From contig CAMTVQ010000016.1 in assembly GCA_947085255.1 (NCBI GenBank), positions 1-26,168 of the forward strand: DNA of 26,168 bases, written 5' to 3'. This DNA comes from CAMTVQ01 sp947085255 (lineage in GTDB: Bacteria; Bacteroidota; Bacteroidia; Sphingobacteriales; Sphingobacteriaceae). Shown in pieces: positions 1-6,668 of the stretch. Position numbers and translations under genes: made by a program. Position 1 is the stretch's first letter. Every line of letters begins with the position of its first letter. The notes beneath the pieces are model-generated. The model was not told the DNA's origin, made no database searches, and saw nothing but the letters and a program-made list of their open reading frames with translations.

Positions 1-139
1 CACTAAAGACAGTGATGAATGGGACGGCACAGCTAAAGGACAATCACTACCCGATGGGCTGTATGTATACATCATTAACCTAACAACCACCAAAAAAACA
101 TCCTTTAATAAAATTGGAACGATTGCCATTGGGAGATAG
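1..139 (+). CDS. T9SS type B (gliding-motility-associated) sorting domain protein, C-terminal fragment
   Basis: Only the last 45 codons are present, read in the frame starting at base 2 and ending in TAG at 137-139. The translation contains EWDGTAKGQSLPDGLYVY and ends in GTIAIGR. This is the classic tail of the gliding motility-associated C-terminal domain, in which an aromatic-x-G core is followed by a PxGxYVY strand and a final beta strand. In Bacteroidota this domain directs proteins through the outer membrane by the type IX secretion system. The rest of the protein lies left of the window, so its passenger function cannot be stated. The same domain ends the minus-strand partial gene at the right edge (WNGK, PQGVYVYIAKL), so two large secreted or adhesin-like proteins bracket this housekeeping segment. 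Confidence 0.85.
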   Translation, partial: TKDSDEWDGTAKGQSLPDGLYVYIINLTTTKKTSFNKIGTIAIGR

Positions 140-448
140 GAAGGAACGCCATCTTGGTTTAATACTGACCTGTTCCAGAAAAAACGGAATTAAATTAGAG
201 AAAATAGAACAATTACCATAACTTAACCTAAGAATAGTTGTCAAGCAATAATATTATATTTTAAAGAAAACAGGAACTATATTTTTAAAAACTTAACTGA
301 TTTGCAAGTTGCTAATATGTTTTACCACAAAATCTATTAAATACAATCTATTCCTTCCTTCAATTGCATTAATTTTGCCAAGTATAGCAGCTCAGAGCTT
401 AGACTTTCTGCACCATTGCTTGACTTTTTGTGCCCCATATACAAAATA
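140..448. other. Gene-poor spacer, no supported gene
   Basis: This AT-rich stretch separates the plus-strand T9SS fragment from the 3' end of the minus-strand exonuclease. I see no convincing terminator hairpin for either gene. The plus-strand reading frame from 309 runs into the exonuclease gene and has no family resemblance, so I treat it as chance. The only structure noticed is a degenerate direct repeat of about 16 nt (397-413 and 418-433, both of the type GCTT-GACTTT-TG-GC), of unknown meaning. Confidence 0.6.
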
Positions 449-1261
449 TTATTTCTTATTAAACTCGCGTAAGCGTATTTCGGTAATTTTCTTTTTGGTG
501 TATTGGGCAAAATCGCTGTTCATCATCCAGTCGTAATAACTGGGTTCTTTAGCAAAAACATCGATTACTCTTTTGCCTTTATGTTTACCAATATTAAATA
601 GTTCTTCCCCCTTATCATTAAATACCATGGTGCCAGCAAAATCAACTGATTTTTGCACATAGGTAAACTCGTGCAGCGCATCTACATCATTTTTTACAGG
701 GATACTTTCTTTGCCTTGCTTGCTTACAAAGGTTACACCGTCATAGCGTTCCAACTGTGCCAATAATACTTCGTAGGTGGCGCGTATATCTGCTTCGGCA
801 CTGTGGGCGTTTTCTAAACTTTTGTTGCAGTAAAATTTATAGGCAGCTTTTAGTGTGCGTTGTTCCATTTGGTGAAAGATGTTTTGTACATCTACCAGTT
901 TACGCCCCGTAATATCAAAATCTACTTCGGCACGCAGCATTTCTTCCATCAAAATAGGCACGTCAAATTTATTAGAGTTGTAACCTGCCAAATCGGCGTT
1001 ACCAATAAACTGAGCAATGCTTTTTGCTACTTTGTCAAAAGTGGGTTCGTCTTTTATATCCTCATCGTAAATACCGTGTACCAACGAAGCTTCTATCGGG
1101 ATGGGTTTACCCGGATTGATACGCAATGTTTTTACCTCTTCTTTTCCGTCGGGATTAATTTTAAGAATGGATATTTCTACTATTCTATCAGTAGCAAGGT
1201 GTACCCCCGTAGTTTCTAAATCGAAGAAAGCTAAGGGGCGTTTAAGATGGAGTTGAATCAT
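449..1261 (-). CDS. DEDDh 3'-5' exonuclease (DnaQ / Pol III epsilon-like)
   Basis: This 270-residue protein is a DnaQ-fold exonuclease. The four acidic catalytic residues and the histidine are visible: D14 and E16 in FFDLETTG, D100 in YNSNKFDVPIL, and H153 with D158 in the motif HSAEAD, which makes it the DEDDh subclass. It should remove nucleotides 3' to 5' from DNA or RNA in the cytoplasm. The nuclease domain spans roughly residues 10-170. The C-terminal 65 residues form a second small module (FNIGKHKGKRVIDV, then YYDWMM) resembling the short domain appended to many Bacteroidota exonucleases. Lacking polymerase or clamp-binding neighbours, it could act in repair, proofreading or RNA turnover; I cannot choose. 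Its ATG directly abuts the stop codon of the 38-residue miniprotein gene upstream, implying translational coupling. Confidence 0.88.
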   Translation of the reverse strand: MIQLHLKRPLAFFDLETTGVHLATDRIVEISILKINPDGKEEVKTLRINPGKPIPIEASLVHGIYDEDIKDEPTFDKVAKSIAQFIGNADLAGYNSNKFDVPILMEEMLRAEVDFDITGRKLVDVQNIFHQMEQRTLKAAYKFYCNKSLENAHSAEADIRATYEVLLAQLERYDGVTFVSKQGKESIPVKNDVDALHEFTYVQKSVDFAGTMVFNDKGEELFNIGKHKGKRVIDVFAKEPSYYDWMMNSDFAQYTKKKITEIRLREFNKK

Positions 1262-1378
1262 TTATGAATATACTACTAAGCAAATAATGATAATGATAAT
1301 CATAACGAGGTACATCACTAAATCTACTTTTATGTAGTTGTGCCAGCGATTGTAAAAACGTTTGATTGGTTGAAACAT
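1262..1378 (-). CDS. 38-residue single-pass membrane miniprotein (hypothetical)
   Basis: A complete reading frame runs from ATG (complement of 1376-1378) to TAA (complement of 1262-1264), and the stop touches the ATG of the exonuclease with zero spacing. The product has a basic, aromatic N-terminal half (MFQPIKRFYNRWHNYIK) followed by one hydrophobic helix of about 17 residues (LVMYLVMIIIIIICLVVYS). The positive N-terminus suggests an N-in orientation in the inner membrane. No family or function is recognised. Support comes from the exact abutment with the downstream gene, the coherent amphipathic-plus-membrane architecture, and the absence of any other gene in this gap. A short isoleucine run partly reflects an ATT/ATC repeat, so chance coding is not excluded. 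It is shorter than common gene-caller cut-offs and is easily missed. Confidence 0.6.
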   Translation of the reverse strand: MFQPIKRFYNRWHNYIKVDLVMYLVMIIIIIICLVVYS

Positions 1379-1387
1379 GTGAAAACG

Positions 1388-1413
1388 AAAATCCCGACTA
1401 ATGTCGGGATTTT
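1388..1413. terminator. Strong bidirectional-looking terminator hairpin after the thioredoxin gene
   Basis: Perfect 11-bp arms (AAAATCCCGAC at 1388-1398 and GTCGGGATTTT at 1403-1413) enclose a TAAT loop. Read on the minus strand the stem is followed by T-rich sequence, as expected for an intrinsic terminator ending the lepA-tlpA-thioredoxin transcript. It ends only 9 nt before the ATG of the miniprotein gene, so the miniprotein and exonuclease need either readthrough or a promoter hidden in or next to the hairpin. Confidence 0.85.
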
Positions 1414-1439
1414 AGAGTAGATTTATTTTGATTGAGAAA

Positions 1440-2039
1440 TTATTTCTTCCATTTAATGGTGCAACCAATAGCCTTTGTGCTATTTACCGCAGGTTTTTCT
1501 CCTTTTGATAAAGCAGCAATAGCTTGCTCTACATATCTTGTTTTGGCGGCAGCGGCATCTTCGGTATTATCATCAATAGCACCTATGTAGGCAACTTCGT
1601 TTCCTTTGTCGGTTTTTTGTAATACAAATACGTGTGGCGTACGGGTTGCACCATAGTTTTTAGCAATTTGTTGGGTTTCGTCGAACAGATAAGGGAAAGT
1701 ATATCCTTTTTCTTTAGCACGTTTTTTCATGTTGTCGAAACTATCATCGGGTACCAATTTAGGGTCGTTGGGATTGATAGCTACTACAGGGTAGCCCAGT
1801 GGCGCAAACTTTTTGTCTAAATCAATAATGCGTTGCTCATATACTTGCGAGTATGGGCAATGGTTGCAGGTAAATACTACAATGTATCCCTTCGCTTTAA
1901 TGTCGGCTAAAGAGCGTGTTTTATCGTCGATATTTTTTAGCTTAAAATCGGCGGCAATATCGCCTACCTGATAGCCCTGTGCTAAGGTAATCGTACTAGC
2001 CATAATTACCGTAAAAACGGTTAAAATTAGTTTTTTCAT
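1440..2039 (-). CDS. Periplasmic thioredoxin-fold protein (AhpC/TSA-like) with CNHC centre
   Basis: This 199-residue protein has a signal peptide (basic MKKL, hydrophobic core, likely cleavage after LA at about residue 20) and a thioredoxin/peroxiredoxin fold. The active-site motif is FTCNHCPYS with cysteines C58 and C61. The usual WCxxC is replaced by TCNHC, as in a known subgroup of AhpC/TSA-related thioredoxin-like proteins. A cis-proline segment (RTPHVFVL) follows around residue 135. The expected role is thiol-disulfide exchange or peroxide-type chemistry in the periplasm; the substrate is unknown. It is the last gene of the lepA-tlpA-thioredoxin unit, 16 nt after the TlpA-like gene, and is followed by the 1388-1413 terminator. 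Pairing with a second exported thioredoxin suggests both serve envelope disulfide maintenance, which is inference. Confidence 0.85.
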   Translation of the reverse strand: MKKLILTVFTVIMASTITLAQGYQVGDIAADFKLKNIDDKTRSLADIKAKGYIVVFTCNHCPYSQVYEQRIIDLDKKFAPLGYPVVAINPNDPKLVPDDSFDNMKKRAKEKGYTFPYLFDETQQIAKNYGATRTPHVFVLQKTDKGNEVAYIGAIDDNTEDAAAAKTRYVEQAIAALSKGEKPAVNSTKAIGCTIKWKK

Positions 2040-2055
2040 ACTCGTTCAGTTTTTG

Positions 2056-2541
2056 TTATTTGCTATTACTTAAAAACGAAAGGTACGTTTTTTCTAATTC
2101 TGTATAAACAAATTCTTGCTCTAAAAACAATTGCTTTCCATTCTTACAAAATACGGTTGCTGGTATAGCACCGCTCCATTGGGTACTTACTTTATCAATG
2201 TAAGTATTGGCATTGCTTTCGTCGAGTAGTAGCACTTCGCTTTGTATTGCTCGGTTGTTTACAAACGGTATTACTGTAGAGGATAATTTACTTTTAAAAT
2301 CAAGCGAAACTAGTAAGATTTTGGTTTTTGTTGCGCGGTAGTGTAGTTGCAGACTATCAAAATACGCTAATTCTTTTACACATGGCCCACACCAAGTAGC
2401 CCAAAAGTTTACCACATAAACGGTGTCGTTGGTTTGTGTGTAACGCTGTTGCAATTGCTCAAATAATACTACTTGTACCTTTTGTGCATGCGTTGCAGGG
2501 GCGATTAATAAAATGAATAGTATTATGGATAATACTCTCAT
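2056..2541 (-). CDS. TlpA/ResA-like periplasmic thioredoxin
   Basis: This 161-residue protein has a cleavable signal peptide (residues 1-19, ending THAQ) and a single thioredoxin domain. The motif NFWATWCGPCVKEL carries the redox pair C51 and C54, with the WCGPC signature of TlpA, ResA and DsbE proteins. Such proteins reduce or exchange disulfides on the outer face of the inner membrane, often for cytochrome c maturation, though no cytochrome gene is nearby here. A late segment around residue 125 (SGAIPATVFCKNG) supplies the cis-proline and contains an additional cysteine. The gene starts 10 nt after lepA and ends 16 nt before the next thioredoxin gene, so all three are very likely co-transcribed. 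The specific substrate cannot be inferred. Confidence 0.85.
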   Translation of the reverse strand: MRVLSIILFILLIAPATHAQKVQVVLFEQLQQRYTQTNDTVYVVNFWATWCGPCVKELAYFDSLQLHYRATKTKILLVSLDFKSKLSSTVIPFVNNRAIQSEVLLLDESNANTYIDKVSTQWSGAIPATVFCKNGKQLFLEQEFVYTELEKTYLSFLSNSK

Positions 2542-2551
2542 AATAAAATAA

Positions 2552-4339
2552 TTAATCCAGTTTTAGTACTGCCATAAATGCCGACTGTGGAATTTCTACG
2601 TTACCTACTTGGCGCATGCGTTTTTTACCCTCTTTTTGCTTTTCGAGTAATTTACGTTTACGTGAAATATCACCACCGTAACATTTAGCTGTTACGTCTT
2701 TACGTATGGCTTTTACAGTTTCTCTGGCAATTACTTTAGCACCAATTGAAGCCTGGATAACAATTTCAAACTGTTGGCGAGGTAATAGCTCTTTCAGTTT
2801 TTCGCAAATTTTACGTCCAAAATCTTGGGCGTTGCTGCGGTGAATTAATGAAGAAAGCGCATCTACAGGATCGCCATTCAATAAAATATCTAAACGTACT
2901 AATTCAGATTTGCGGTAACCGATAGGGTGGTAATCAAATGAAGCATACCCCTTAGAGATGGTTTTTAAGCGGTCGTAAAAATCGAATACTATTTCGCCCA
3001 TTGGCATCTCAAAAACCAATTCTACACGGTCGGAAGTCAAATAGTTTTGATTGACAATGAACCCACGTTTTTGAATACACAACGACATTACTGGACCCAC
3101 AAACTCAGATTTGGTAATGATATTGGCTTTTATAAATGGTTCTTCTACATATTCCAATCGGCTAGGATCTGGCAAATCACTAGGATTGTTTACAATAACT
3201 TCGCCTTGCTTGGTGGTGTATGCTTTGTAAGATACGTTGGGAACGGTAGTAATTACCGTCATGTCAAATTCACGTTCTAACCGTTCCTGAATAATCTCCA
3301 TATGCAGCATTCCTAAAAATCCGCAACGGAAACCAAAACCTAATGCAGCAGAAGATTCGGGCTCGAATACCAACGACGCATCATTGAGCTGCAATTTGTG
3401 CATGCTTTCACGTAATTCTTCAAAGTCCTCAGTTTCTACTGGGTAAATACCAGCAAAAACCATCGGTTTTACATCTTCAAAGCCTTGAATTCCAGTCTCG
3501 CAAGGGTTGTTAACCGTAGTGATTGTGTCACCTACTTTCACTTCACGGGCTTCTTTAATACCCGATATAATATAACCAACATCGCCTGTTTTGATAACGT
3601 TTTTTGGCTCTTTTGTCAGTTTTAAAATCCCAACTTCATCGGCTATGTATTCCTTGCCAGTAGCAAAAAACTTTACCTTGTCATTTTTCTTTATTTCGCC
3701 GTTTACTACCTTGAAATAGGCAATAATCCCTCTAAATGAGTTAAAAACTGAATCGAAAATAAGTGCTTGTAATGGTGCATTGGGGTCGCCTTTTGGTGCG
3801 GGTACGCGTTCTACTATCGCTCTTAAAATTTCGGGTATACCCATGCCTGTTTTTCCGCTGGCTGGTATAATAGTGTCGCGCTCGCAACCAATTAAATCAA
3901 TAATTTGATCTTTTACCTCCTCTGGCATGGCTCCGGGTAAATCCATTTTATTGAGGATGGGTATGATTTCTAAATCATGTTCCAGTGCTAAGTATAGGTT
4001 GGAAATAGTTTGTGCCTGAATGCCCTGTGCAGCATCAACAATGAGCAATGCGCCTTCGCAAGCGGCAATAGAACGTGATACTTCGTACGAAAAATCAACG
4101 TGGCCAGGTGTGTCAATCAGATTAAATATATAATCCTGTCCGTCTTGAGTGTAACTCATCTGGATGGCATGACTTTTTATGGTAATGCCTCTTTCTCGTT
4201 CAATGTCCATATCGTCCAAAAGCTGGGCTTGGGCGTCGCGGGCAGAAATTGTTTTGGTAAATTCTAGCAAACGATCGGCAAGAGTGCTCTTACCATGATC
4301 GATGTGTGCGATGATACAAAAATTGCGTATATGCTTCAT
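2552..4339 (-). CDS. lepA: Elongation factor 4 (LepA), ribosome-associated GTPase
   Basis: The encoded 595-residue protein is a full-length LepA/EF4. The G domain shows AHIDHGKSTL (residues 11-20), the switch I region with ERERGITIK, DTPGH (77-81) and NKMDLP. The characteristic C-terminal domain ends in GKKRMRQVGNVEIPQSAF. LepA binds the ribosome and affects translation and assembly under stress, hydrolysing GTP. I place the start at the ATG complementing 4337-4339 (MKHIRNF), because six extra upstream codons (MYICAQ) do not resemble the family and overlap the putative promoter. It heads an operon with the two periplasmic thioredoxins, spaced 10 nt from the TlpA gene. The gap to the upstream response regulator is 40 nt. 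Confidence 0.97.
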   Translation of the reverse strand: MKHIRNFCIIAHIDHGKSTLADRLLEFTKTISARDAQAQLLDDMDIERERGITIKSHAIQMSYTQDGQDYIFNLIDTPGHVDFSYEVSRSIAACEGALLIVDAAQGIQAQTISNLYLALEHDLEIIPILNKMDLPGAMPEEVKDQIIDLIGCERDTIIPASGKTGMGIPEILRAIVERVPAPKGDPNAPLQALIFDSVFNSFRGIIAYFKVVNGEIKKNDKVKFFATGKEYIADEVGILKLTKEPKNVIKTGDVGYIISGIKEAREVKVGDTITTVNNPCETGIQGFEDVKPMVFAGIYPVETEDFEELRESMHKLQLNDASLVFEPESSAALGFGFRCGFLGMLHMEIIQERLEREFDMTVITTVPNVSYKAYTTKQGEVIVNNPSDLPDPSRLEYVEEPFIKANIITKSEFVGPVMSLCIQKRGFIVNQNYLTSDRVELVFEMPMGEIVFDFYDRLKTISKGYASFDYHPIGYRKSELVRLDILLNGDPVDALSSLIHRSNAQDFGRKICEKLKELLPRQQFEIVIQASIGAKVIARETVKAIRKDVTAKCYGGDISRKRKLLEKQKEGKKRMRQVGNVEIPQSAFMAVLKLD

Positions 4340-4346
4340 TTGGGCG

Positions 4347-4354
4347 CAAATGTA
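4347..4354 (-). promoter_or_regulatory. Bacteroidota -7 box for lepA (TACATTTG)
   Basis: The minus strand reads TACATTTG, a full match to the Bacteroidota consensus TAnnTTTG. It lies only 7 nt from the lepA ATG, so a transcript starting at the expected distance would have almost no leader. A TTTG lies 12 nt further upstream (complement of 4367-4370), which is closer than the usual 19-21 nt for a -33 element. Moderate confidence that this drives lepA. Confidence 0.5.
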
Positions 4355-4379
4355 CACTTTTTACCCCAAATATTTGCAC

Positions 4380-5747
4380 TTATTCTTCATCTCGTTTCAA
4401 TCCAAACTTTTCCATTTTGCTGTATAAATGGCTGCGTTGTATGGCAATAAGTTCGGCAGTTTTAGAGATATTCCAGTTTGTTTGTTCTAGTTTTTTTACG
4501 ATAAAATCTTTTTCAATAGCATCTTTAAATTCTTGAAAATCAGTAAATCTATTAAAATAATTTTCTAAGCTATTTGTGCTTGCTCCTGTACTTGGGTTGG
4601 CATAGTTACTCACATCCATTTCGGTGATTGTTTTATCACTCAAAATAATTAAACGTTCTACCACATTGTGCAATTCGCGGATGTTCCCTGTCCAATTCAT
4701 TTGTTTTAGAGCGTGCATAGCTTCGGGGCTCATTTCCTTTAGCGGAACGCCGTACTCGTTACAAATATCGGCCAAAAAAGCGTTGGTAATGGTTGGAATA
4801 TCGTCTCTACGTTCGTTTAGTGCGGGAACGTGCATCAAGATTACACTCAATCGGTGATACAAATCTATTCTAAAGTTATTGCGATCTATTTCCTTAAGTA
4901 GGTCTTTATTTGTAGCCGCAACAATGCGTACATCCACGGTAATGTCTTTTTCGCCGCCTACGCGCGTTATCTTATTTTCTTGCAAGGCACGCAATACCTT
5001 TGCCTGAGCTGATAAGCTCATGTCGCCAATTTCATCCAGAAATAATGTGCCGCCATTTGCTTGTTCAAATTTACCGATACGCTGTTTTACAGCCGAGGTA
5101 AAAGATCCTTTTTCGTGACCAAATAGTTCGCTTTCGATTAATTCTGATGGAATAGCAGCACAATTTACTTCTACAAAAGGACCATTAGAACGATTGCTTT
5201 TTTCGTGCAACCAATGAGCAACTAATTCTTTACCGCTTCCATTGGCTCCTGTTATCAACACACGTGCATCTGTTGGAGCAACCCGCTCAATAGTATCTTT
5301 TATTTTAAGAATAGGGGCAGAGTTGCCAATAATATCACGTGTTTTGCTTACTTTTTTCTTTAATACTTTGGTTTCCGTTACCAATTTGGTACGGTCCATC
5401 GCATTACGGATAGTAACTAATAGACGATTAAGATCGGGTGGTTTTGATAAAAAATCGTAGGCCCCTTTACGTGTAGCTTCTACGGCGGTATCAATGGTGC
5501 CGTGCCCCGAAATCATAACAAAAGGGATGTCGGGCTTAGCTTGGTGCGCCAATGCCAATACCTCTAAACCATCGAGCTTCGGCATTTTTATATCACAAAG
5601 TACTACATCGTAATCCTCTTGTAGTACCATGTCGAGACCTTCTTGGCCATCTGCAGCTTCGGATACATCGAAATTCTCATATTCAAAGATTTCGCGTAGC
5701 GTACTTCTGATGTTTTTTTCGTCGTCAATGATGAGTATTCTTGGCAT
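4380..5747 (-). CDS. NtrC-family sigma-54-dependent response regulator
   Basis: This 455-residue protein has the three-part NtrC layout. The receiver domain (1-120) has acidic D8 and D9, phospho-acceptor D52 in CDIKMP, and the conserved lysine K102. The AAA+ domain (about 140-375) has Walker A GANGSGKE (167-174), Walker B TLFLDEIG (234-241) and the sigma-54 contact loop. A Fis-type helix-turn-helix lies at about 415-450. It should activate RpoN-dependent promoters after phosphorylation by a histidine kinase, but no kinase gene is adjacent. The contact loop reads GSFTSA (214-219) instead of the canonical GAFTGA; the essential F and T are kept. The gene begins 26 nt after the 3' end of rnpB with no visible terminator between them. 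Its regulon is unknown. Confidence 0.93.
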   Translation of the reverse strand: MPRILIIDDEKNIRSTLREIFEYENFDVSEAADGQEGLDMVLQEDYDVVLCDIKMPKLDGLEVLALAHQAKPDIPFVMISGHGTIDTAVEATRKGAYDFLSKPPDLNRLLVTIRNAMDRTKLVTETKVLKKKVSKTRDIIGNSAPILKIKDTIERVAPTDARVLITGANGSGKELVAHWLHEKSNRSNGPFVEVNCAAIPSELIESELFGHEKGSFTSAVKQRIGKFEQANGGTLFLDEIGDMSLSAQAKVLRALQENKITRVGGEKDITVDVRIVAATNKDLLKEIDRNNFRIDLYHRLSVILMHVPALNERRDDIPTITNAFLADICNEYGVPLKEMSPEAMHALKQMNWTGNIRELHNVVERLIILSDKTITEMDVSNYANPSTGASTNSLENYFNRFTDFQEFKDAIEKDFIVKKLEQTNWNISKTAELIAIQRSHLYSKMEKFGLKRDEE

Positions 5748-5773
5748 ATTGCAGCTATTATAGTTAATTTAAA

Positions 5774-6150
5774 ATGCAAACCTGTAAGCCGGGTTCTGTA
5801 CCTCGCCTAGGCGAGGAGCTATCATTTATCTAGCCTCAACGTCGCCATTGAGGTCTATCAATCTACCCATTTCGATGGCTTTTGGCACAAGAGCGGGCAG
5901 CTCTTAAATCGAAACTTATTTGATCTTTCAACTCCTGAGGTTTACCCATTTCGATAGTTGCCTACCAAAACCGTGAGCTCTTACCTCACATTTTCACCCT
6001 TACCTCGTCTAAGACGAGACGGTTATTTTCTGTGGCACTTGCTGTTGCACCAATTGCTTGTTGCACCTTCCTGTTAGGAAGCAGGATGCCCTATGTTGCC
6101 CGGACTTTCCTCTCTCCACAAAAAGCGGACAGCGATAGCTCGGTTTGCAT
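5774..6150 (-). ncRNA. rnpB: RNase P RNA (bacterial type A)
   Basis: The minus strand carries the hallmark conserved segments of bacterial RNase P RNA: GAGGAAAGTCCGGGC (complement of 6098-6112) near the 5' end and ACAGAACCCGGCTTA (complement of 5785-5799) near the 3' end. The two ends pair perfectly as helix P1 (ATGCAAACC with GGTTTGCAT, 5774-5782 and 6142-6150), which sets the boundaries at about 377 nt. The RNA is the catalytic subunit that cleaves tRNA 5' leaders. Two peripheral helices are very GC-rich perfect hairpins: 5801-5816 (CCTCGCC-TA-GGCGAGG) and 6004-6018 (CTCGTC with GACGAG). This transcript accounts for the long protein-free gap here. The protein partner RnpA is not in the window. 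Confidence 0.97.
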
Positions 6151-6153
6151 GCG

Positions 6154-6161
6154 TAAAACTA
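6154..6161 (-). promoter_or_regulatory. Candidate -7 box for rnpB (TAGTTTTA)
   Basis: The minus strand reads TAGTTTTA, seven of eight positions of the TAnnTTTG consensus in effect, ending 3 nt before the predicted 5' end of the RNase P RNA at 6150. That distance fits initiation at or next to the mature 5' end. No good -33 element is seen. Confidence 0.4.
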
Positions 6162-6202
6162 AATAAATTTGTAGGTATTAGTATTGGAATTTTTATTAAT
6201 TG

Positions 6203-6210
6203 TATTTTTG
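6203..6210 (+). promoter_or_regulatory. Candidate -7 box for the lipoprotein gene (TATTTTTG)
   Basis: TATTTTTG matches TAnnTTTG exactly and ends 4 nt before the ATG at 6215. If used, the messenger would be nearly leaderless. A TTG at 6184-6186 lies 16 nt upstream, slightly short for a -33 element. Confidence 0.4.
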
Positions 6211-6214
6211 AGTG

Positions 6215-6634
6215 ATGAAGTCGTTCGTTATGAGTTGTTTTTTGGGAATGCTTTTGCTACAGGCATGTGAAAAAAAAGAAGTGCCACCGGATGTCACCCC
6301 TCCTGAGATTATTTTTTTATCTCCTGAGCCCTATGGTGATACCTATAGCGGCGATTCACTTCGTATTGTCGTAGCTCTAAAAGACAATCGAAAATTAGGG
6401 AAGTATGCGTTTAAAATGATCGAACTCGTTAATTCTTTACCTATTGATACGGTGTTAGATGCGGATGGAAAAGTAGGAGGTGAGGACGCGGAGTTTGAAA
6501 TTCAAACCATTTTTTTTATTGATACTGTGCCGAGATATTATGAACTGCAAATGAAATTGGAAGATTTTGCTGGGAATAGAACGAATCGGTCTATTTATCA
6601 GTATGTTGTTTCGGGTCCCCGAAAACTGCTTTAA
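6215..6634 (+). CDS. Small exported lipoprotein (DUF4625-like / Ig-like fold, tentative)
   Basis: The 139-residue product begins with a type II signal peptide ending in the lipobox LQAC; the lipidated cysteine is residue 18 counted from the ATG at 6215. A GTG three bases earlier is possible but less likely. The mature part starts CEKKEVPPDVTPPEI and continues as an all-beta-looking domain with the pattern SPEPYGDTYSGDSLRI, then LKDNRKLGKYAF. This recalls Bacteroidota DUF4625-type lipoproteins with an immunoglobulin-like fold. That family call is from memory of the pattern and is uncertain. The lysine and glutamates directly after the cysteine resemble lipoprotein export signals that send Bacteroidota lipoproteins to the cell surface. 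It stands alone on the plus strand, divergent from rnpB and convergent with the epimerase gene. Confidence 0.8.
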   Translation: MKSFVMSCFLGMLLLQACEKKEVPPDVTPPEIIFLSPEPYGDTYSGDSLRIVVALKDNRKLGKYAFKMIELVNSLPIDTVLDADGKVGGEDAEFEIQTIFFIDTVPRYYELQMKLEDFAGNRTNRSIYQYVVSGPRKLL

Positions 6635-6668
6635 AATAATTACAGCTTTTTTGTTCTTTGTTCTCGAA

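Noticed and set aside
397..433. Two near-copies of a GCTT-GACTTT motif as a start of a repeat array
   Set aside because: Only two degenerate copies with no regular spacer, so not a CRISPR array or clear tandem repeat.
309..536. Plus-strand 75-codon reading frame across the spacer and the exonuclease 3' end
   Set aside because: It overlaps the conserved C-terminal module of the exonuclease gene, resembles no family and has low-complexity AT-driven composition.
5801..5816. Perfect GC-rich palindrome as an independent terminator or attachment site
   Set aside because: It lies inside rnpB and reads as a peripheral helix of the RNase P RNA. Its likeness to another hairpin is noted as a finding instead.
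6031..6048. Sigma-54-like promoter (TGGCAC then TTGCA) on the plus strand
   Set aside because: GG-to-GC spacing is one base too long and the site lies antisense inside rnpB with no suitable gene directly downstream.
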